Origin: Burkholderia sp. lig30
GTDB taxonomy: Bacteria; Pseudomonadota; Gammaproteobacteria; Burkholderiales; Burkholderiaceae
DNA: 64,000 nucleotides
Assembly: GCF_000687455.2 (NCBI RefSeq)
Contig: NZ_JGVW01000086.1
Location: forward strand, 1 to 64,000
Reading direction: 5' to 3'
Below the pieces are notes generated by a model. It ran no database searches. It was given only the letters and a program-made list of their open reading frames with translations, and was not told the origin of the DNA. Of this stretch, positions 61,885-64,000 are shown piece by piece. The position numbers and the translations under genes are program-made. The stretch's first letter is position 1, and every line of letters starts with the position of its first letter.

Positions 61885-62649
61885 GTGGCAGACATCGTGA
61901 TCGTGGCGAGCGCATATGGCATGGACCGGGTACGCCGGGACGGGCATCGCGCGTTCGTCGCGGCCGCTGCGGCGGCCGGCGCGGCCGGGTTCGAGGTGCG
62001 GCGCGAGCTGTTCGCCAGCGAGGCGGACGCATCGCCCGGCGCGCTCGCGGCGCTCGGCGGGCAACTTGCGGCGAGCGGATTGTGGTCGGTCTATTCCACG
62101 CCGGCGACGCTGTACACGGAAGCGGGCGCGCTCGACGGCGACGCGCTGCGCGGCACGCTCGCCGAGGCCGACGCGCTCGGCGCGCGCTTCGTGAAATTCC
62201 AGCTCGGCGGTTTCGCCGGCCACGCGCACGCCGATGCGCTCGTCGCGGCGACGCGCGGCACGCGCGCCCGCGTGCTGGTCGAAAACGGCCAGTTGCCGGT
62301 CGGCGGCGCGCTCGCGCAATTCTGCGCGCTCTTTGCCGCGCTCGCGCAGGCGGGGGCGGCCGGCGTGCTCGGCATGACGTTCGACATCGGCAACTGGCAG
62401 TGGCCGGGCGAGGCGCCGCTTCGCGCGGCCGAGGCGCTTGCAGCGCACGTCGAATACATTCATTGCAAGGCGGTGGAAGGCGAAGGCGCGCGCCGCTTCG
62501 CGGTCGCCCCCGCGCCGCAGGACCCGCTCGTCGCCGCCGTGCTGGCGGGCCTGCCGCGGCATGCGCCGCGCGGCATCGAATTTTCGTTCGACCCGGCCGA
62601 CCACGCGGGCGACGCGCGCCGGCGCGTCGCGTGGCTCGAGACCGCGTGA
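61885..62649 (+). CDS. kguE: KguE-like sugar phosphate isomerase/epimerase
   Basis: A 254-residue TIM-barrel (AP endonuclease 2-like) protein: VRRDGHRAFV, GMTFDIGNWQWPGEAPL with the metal ligands, EYIHCKAVEGEG. Starts with GTG at 61885 preceded by GGGAAGGG; the open frame further upstream is not family-like. It precedes kguK and kguT, the order of Pseudomonas kguE-kguK-kguT-kguD for 2-ketogluconate utilisation. The biochemical role of KguE in that pathway is not clear to me. Confidence 0.75.
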   Translation: MADIVIVASAYGMDRVRRDGHRAFVAAAAAAGAAGFEVRRELFASEADASPGALAALGGQLAASGLWSVYSTPATLYTEAGALDGDALRGTLAEADALGARFVKFQLGGFAGHAHADALVAATRGTRARVLVENGQLPVGGALAQFCALFAALAQAGAAGVLGMTFDIGNWQWPGEAPLRAAEALAAHVEYIHCKAVEGEGARRFAVAPAPQDPLVAAVLAGLPRHAPRGIEFSFDPADHAGDARRRVAWLETA

Positions 62650-62686
62650 CGCGCGCGCCATCCGCAGCATCAGGAGGACTCATTTC

Positions 62687-63676
62687 ATGCACCAGCAACT
62701 CGACGTCGTCACGTACGGCGAAGCGATGGCGATGTTCGTCGCGGCCGAGCCGGGGCCGCTCGCGCAAGCGGGCCAGTTCACGAAACGGATCGCGGGCGCC
62801 GACCTGAACGTCGCGATCGGCCTGTCGCGCCTGGGATTCCGGGTCGGCTGGATGAGCCGGGTCGGCCGCGACTCGTTTGGCGTCTATGTGCTCGACACGC
62901 TCGCGCGCGAAGGCATCGACGCGTCGTGCGTCACCGTCGATCCGCGCTATCCGACCGGTTTCCAGTTGAAATCGCGCAACGACGACGGCAGCGATCCGGT
63001 CGTCGAGTATTTCCGCAAGGGCTCGGCGGCGAGCCATCTGTCATGTGCCGACTACGTCGCCGGCTACGTGCTCGGTGCGCGCCACCTGCATCTGACGGGC
63101 GTGGCGCCGGCGATTTCCGCGTCGTCGTGCGAGCTGGCGTTCCATCTCGCGCGCGAGATGCGCGCCGCAGGCAAGTCCATCTTGTTCGACCCGAACCTGC
63201 GCCCGACGCTGTGGCCGTCCGCCGACGCGATGGCGACCACGCTGAACGCGCTCGCCGCGCTCGCCGACTGGGTGCTGCCGGGCCTCGCCGAAGGCCGTCA
63301 GCTGACCGGGCGCGACACGCCTGCCGGGATCGCGCGCTTTTACCTCGACCAGGGCGCGCGCGGCGTCGTCATCAAGCTCGGCCCGGCGGGCGCGTACTAC
63401 CTGACGTCCGACGGCCGCGAGGGCACGGTGGACGGCGAGCGCGTCGAGCGCGTCGTCGACACGGTCGGCGCGGGCGACGGCTTTGCGGTCGGCGTCGTCA
63501 GCGCGCTGCTCGACGGCCGGCCGGTCGAACAGGCGGTCGCGCGCGGCAACCGGATCGGCGCGCTCGCGATCCAGGTCATCGGCGACTCGGAAGGGCTGCC
63601 GACCCGCGCGGAGCTGGACCGGCTCGAATCCGCCGGCCAGCGGCCGCGGCATTCAGAGGAAACCTTCGCGCAATAA
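62687..63676 (+). CDS. kguK: KguK-like 2-ketogluconokinase (PfkB family)
   Basis: 329-residue sugar kinase: GADLNVAIGLSRLGF near residue 38, YPTGFQLKSR and the catalytic VDTVGAGDGFAVGVVSALL near 260. It has an AGGAGG ribosome site and lies 37 bp after kguE. It probably phosphorylates 2-ketogluconate; the context (kguE before, a ketogluconate-type MFS after) supports this rather than KDG kinase, for which another gene exists at 9875. Confidence 0.8.
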   Translation: MHQQLDVVTYGEAMAMFVAAEPGPLAQAGQFTKRIAGADLNVAIGLSRLGFRVGWMSRVGRDSFGVYVLDTLAREGIDASCVTVDPRYPTGFQLKSRNDDGSDPVVEYFRKGSAASHLSCADYVAGYVLGARHLHLTGVAPAISASSCELAFHLAREMRAAGKSILFDPNLRPTLWPSADAMATTLNALAALADWVLPGLAEGRQLTGRDTPAGIARFYLDQGARGVVIKLGPAGAYYLTSDGREGTVDGERVERVVDTVGAGDGFAVGVVSALLDGRPVEQAVARGNRIGALAIQVIGDSEGLPTRAELDRLESAGQRPRHSEETFAQ

Positions 63677-63734
63677 GATGCCGGTACGGCACACGCGATT
63701 CCATCAAGTGCAATCCGCACAAGGAGACACCATC

Positions 63735-64000
63735 ATGGCTGCCAATCTTGCCGTTCGACGCTGGTGGACGATCATGCCGATCGTCTTCATCACCTACAGC
63801 CTCGCCTACCTGGACCGCGCGAACTACGGGTTCGCCGCCGCGGCGGGGATCAACCAGGATCTCGGCATCAGCAAGGGGCTGTCGTCGCTGATCGGCGCGC
63901 TGTTCTTCCTCGGCTATTTCTTCTTCCAGATCCCGGGCGCGATCTACGCGGAGCGGCGCAGCGTCAGGAAGCTGGTGTTCGTGAGCCTCGTGCTGTGGGG
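63735..64000 (+). CDS. kguT: KguT-like MFS transporter (truncated by the window end)
   Basis: The first ~88 codons of a major facilitator: VRRWWTIMPIVFITYSLAYLDRANYGFAAA and FLGYFFFQIPGAIYAERR, characteristic of the anion:cation symporter group that includes 2-ketogluconate and hexuronate transporters. AAGGAGACACC precedes the ATG. The gene continues past 64000. Confidence 0.85.
   Translation, partial: MAANLAVRRWWTIMPIVFITYSLAYLDRANYGFAAAAGINQDLGISKGLSSLIGALFFLGYFFFQIPGAIYAERRSVRKLVFVSLVLW

Overview
The window is high-GC, gene-dense, proteobacterial DNA that reads as a Burkholderia chromosome, most likely of the cepacia complex. The basis is a phaC-phaA-phaB-phaR polyhydroxybutyrate cluster followed closely by a BktB-type thiolase, Burkholderia-style porin and OmpW proteins, RND and NodT efflux genes, and long GC-biased shadow frames. 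Species assignment is inference. I see no tRNA or rRNA genes, no intact insertion sequence, no CRISPR array and no phage genes.

Layout. 1-3 kb: bamD, divergent from rluD-pgeF. 3-8 kb: the PHB cluster phaC, phaA, phaB, phaR. 8.5-13.9 kb: rimO, a KDG-kinase-like gene, bktB, an exported protein and a MetC-type lyase. 14-17.8 kb: serB, two small exported proteins (one resembling the PliI lysozyme inhibitor) and the fetAB-type exporter. 17.9-22.5 kb: an AsmA protein, a YbiT-type ABC-F ATPase and a small hypothetical gene. 22.6-28 kb: a long hairpin, an aldehyde dehydrogenase gene broken by one in-frame TGA, a nitronate monooxygenase, OmpW, a DUF1289 protein and mntH. 28.4-32.5 kb: a polyamine ABC importer (potFGHI).

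32.6-43.7 kb is the most unusual part: a putative sulfated-glycoside utilisation locus. Operon 1 has a Cys-type sulfatase, an MFS transporter and a formylglycine-generating enzyme with the paired active-site cysteines. Operon 2 has a GH3 glycosidase, a porin, a BON-domain protein and a second Cys-type sulfatase, followed by remnants of a GPH sugar symporter and a chemotaxis receptor. A TetR gene lies between the operons, and both operon promoters carry the same inverted repeat overlapping the -10 region. 43.7-46 kb is a decayed, lower-GC accessory zone with three genes of unknown function.

46-51.1 kb is a sulfane-sulfur oxidation module: persulfide dioxygenase, a DUF442-SQR fusion and a TauE-type exporter on the minus strand. 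It is divergent from a FisR-like sigma-54 activator that keeps the three-cysteine spacing I recall for FisR. A near-consensus sigma-54 promoter and a cluster of TGGCAG repeats lie between them. 51-57.8 kb: a tripartite RND efflux operon with a divergent TetR repressor and a palindrome in the promoter spacer. 57.8-61.7 kb: a ClC channel and a YeiH-type transporter divergent from a LysR regulator. 61.8-64 kb: the start of a 2-ketogluconate operon (kguE, kguK, truncated kguT) behind a perfect LacI/PtxS-type palindrome.
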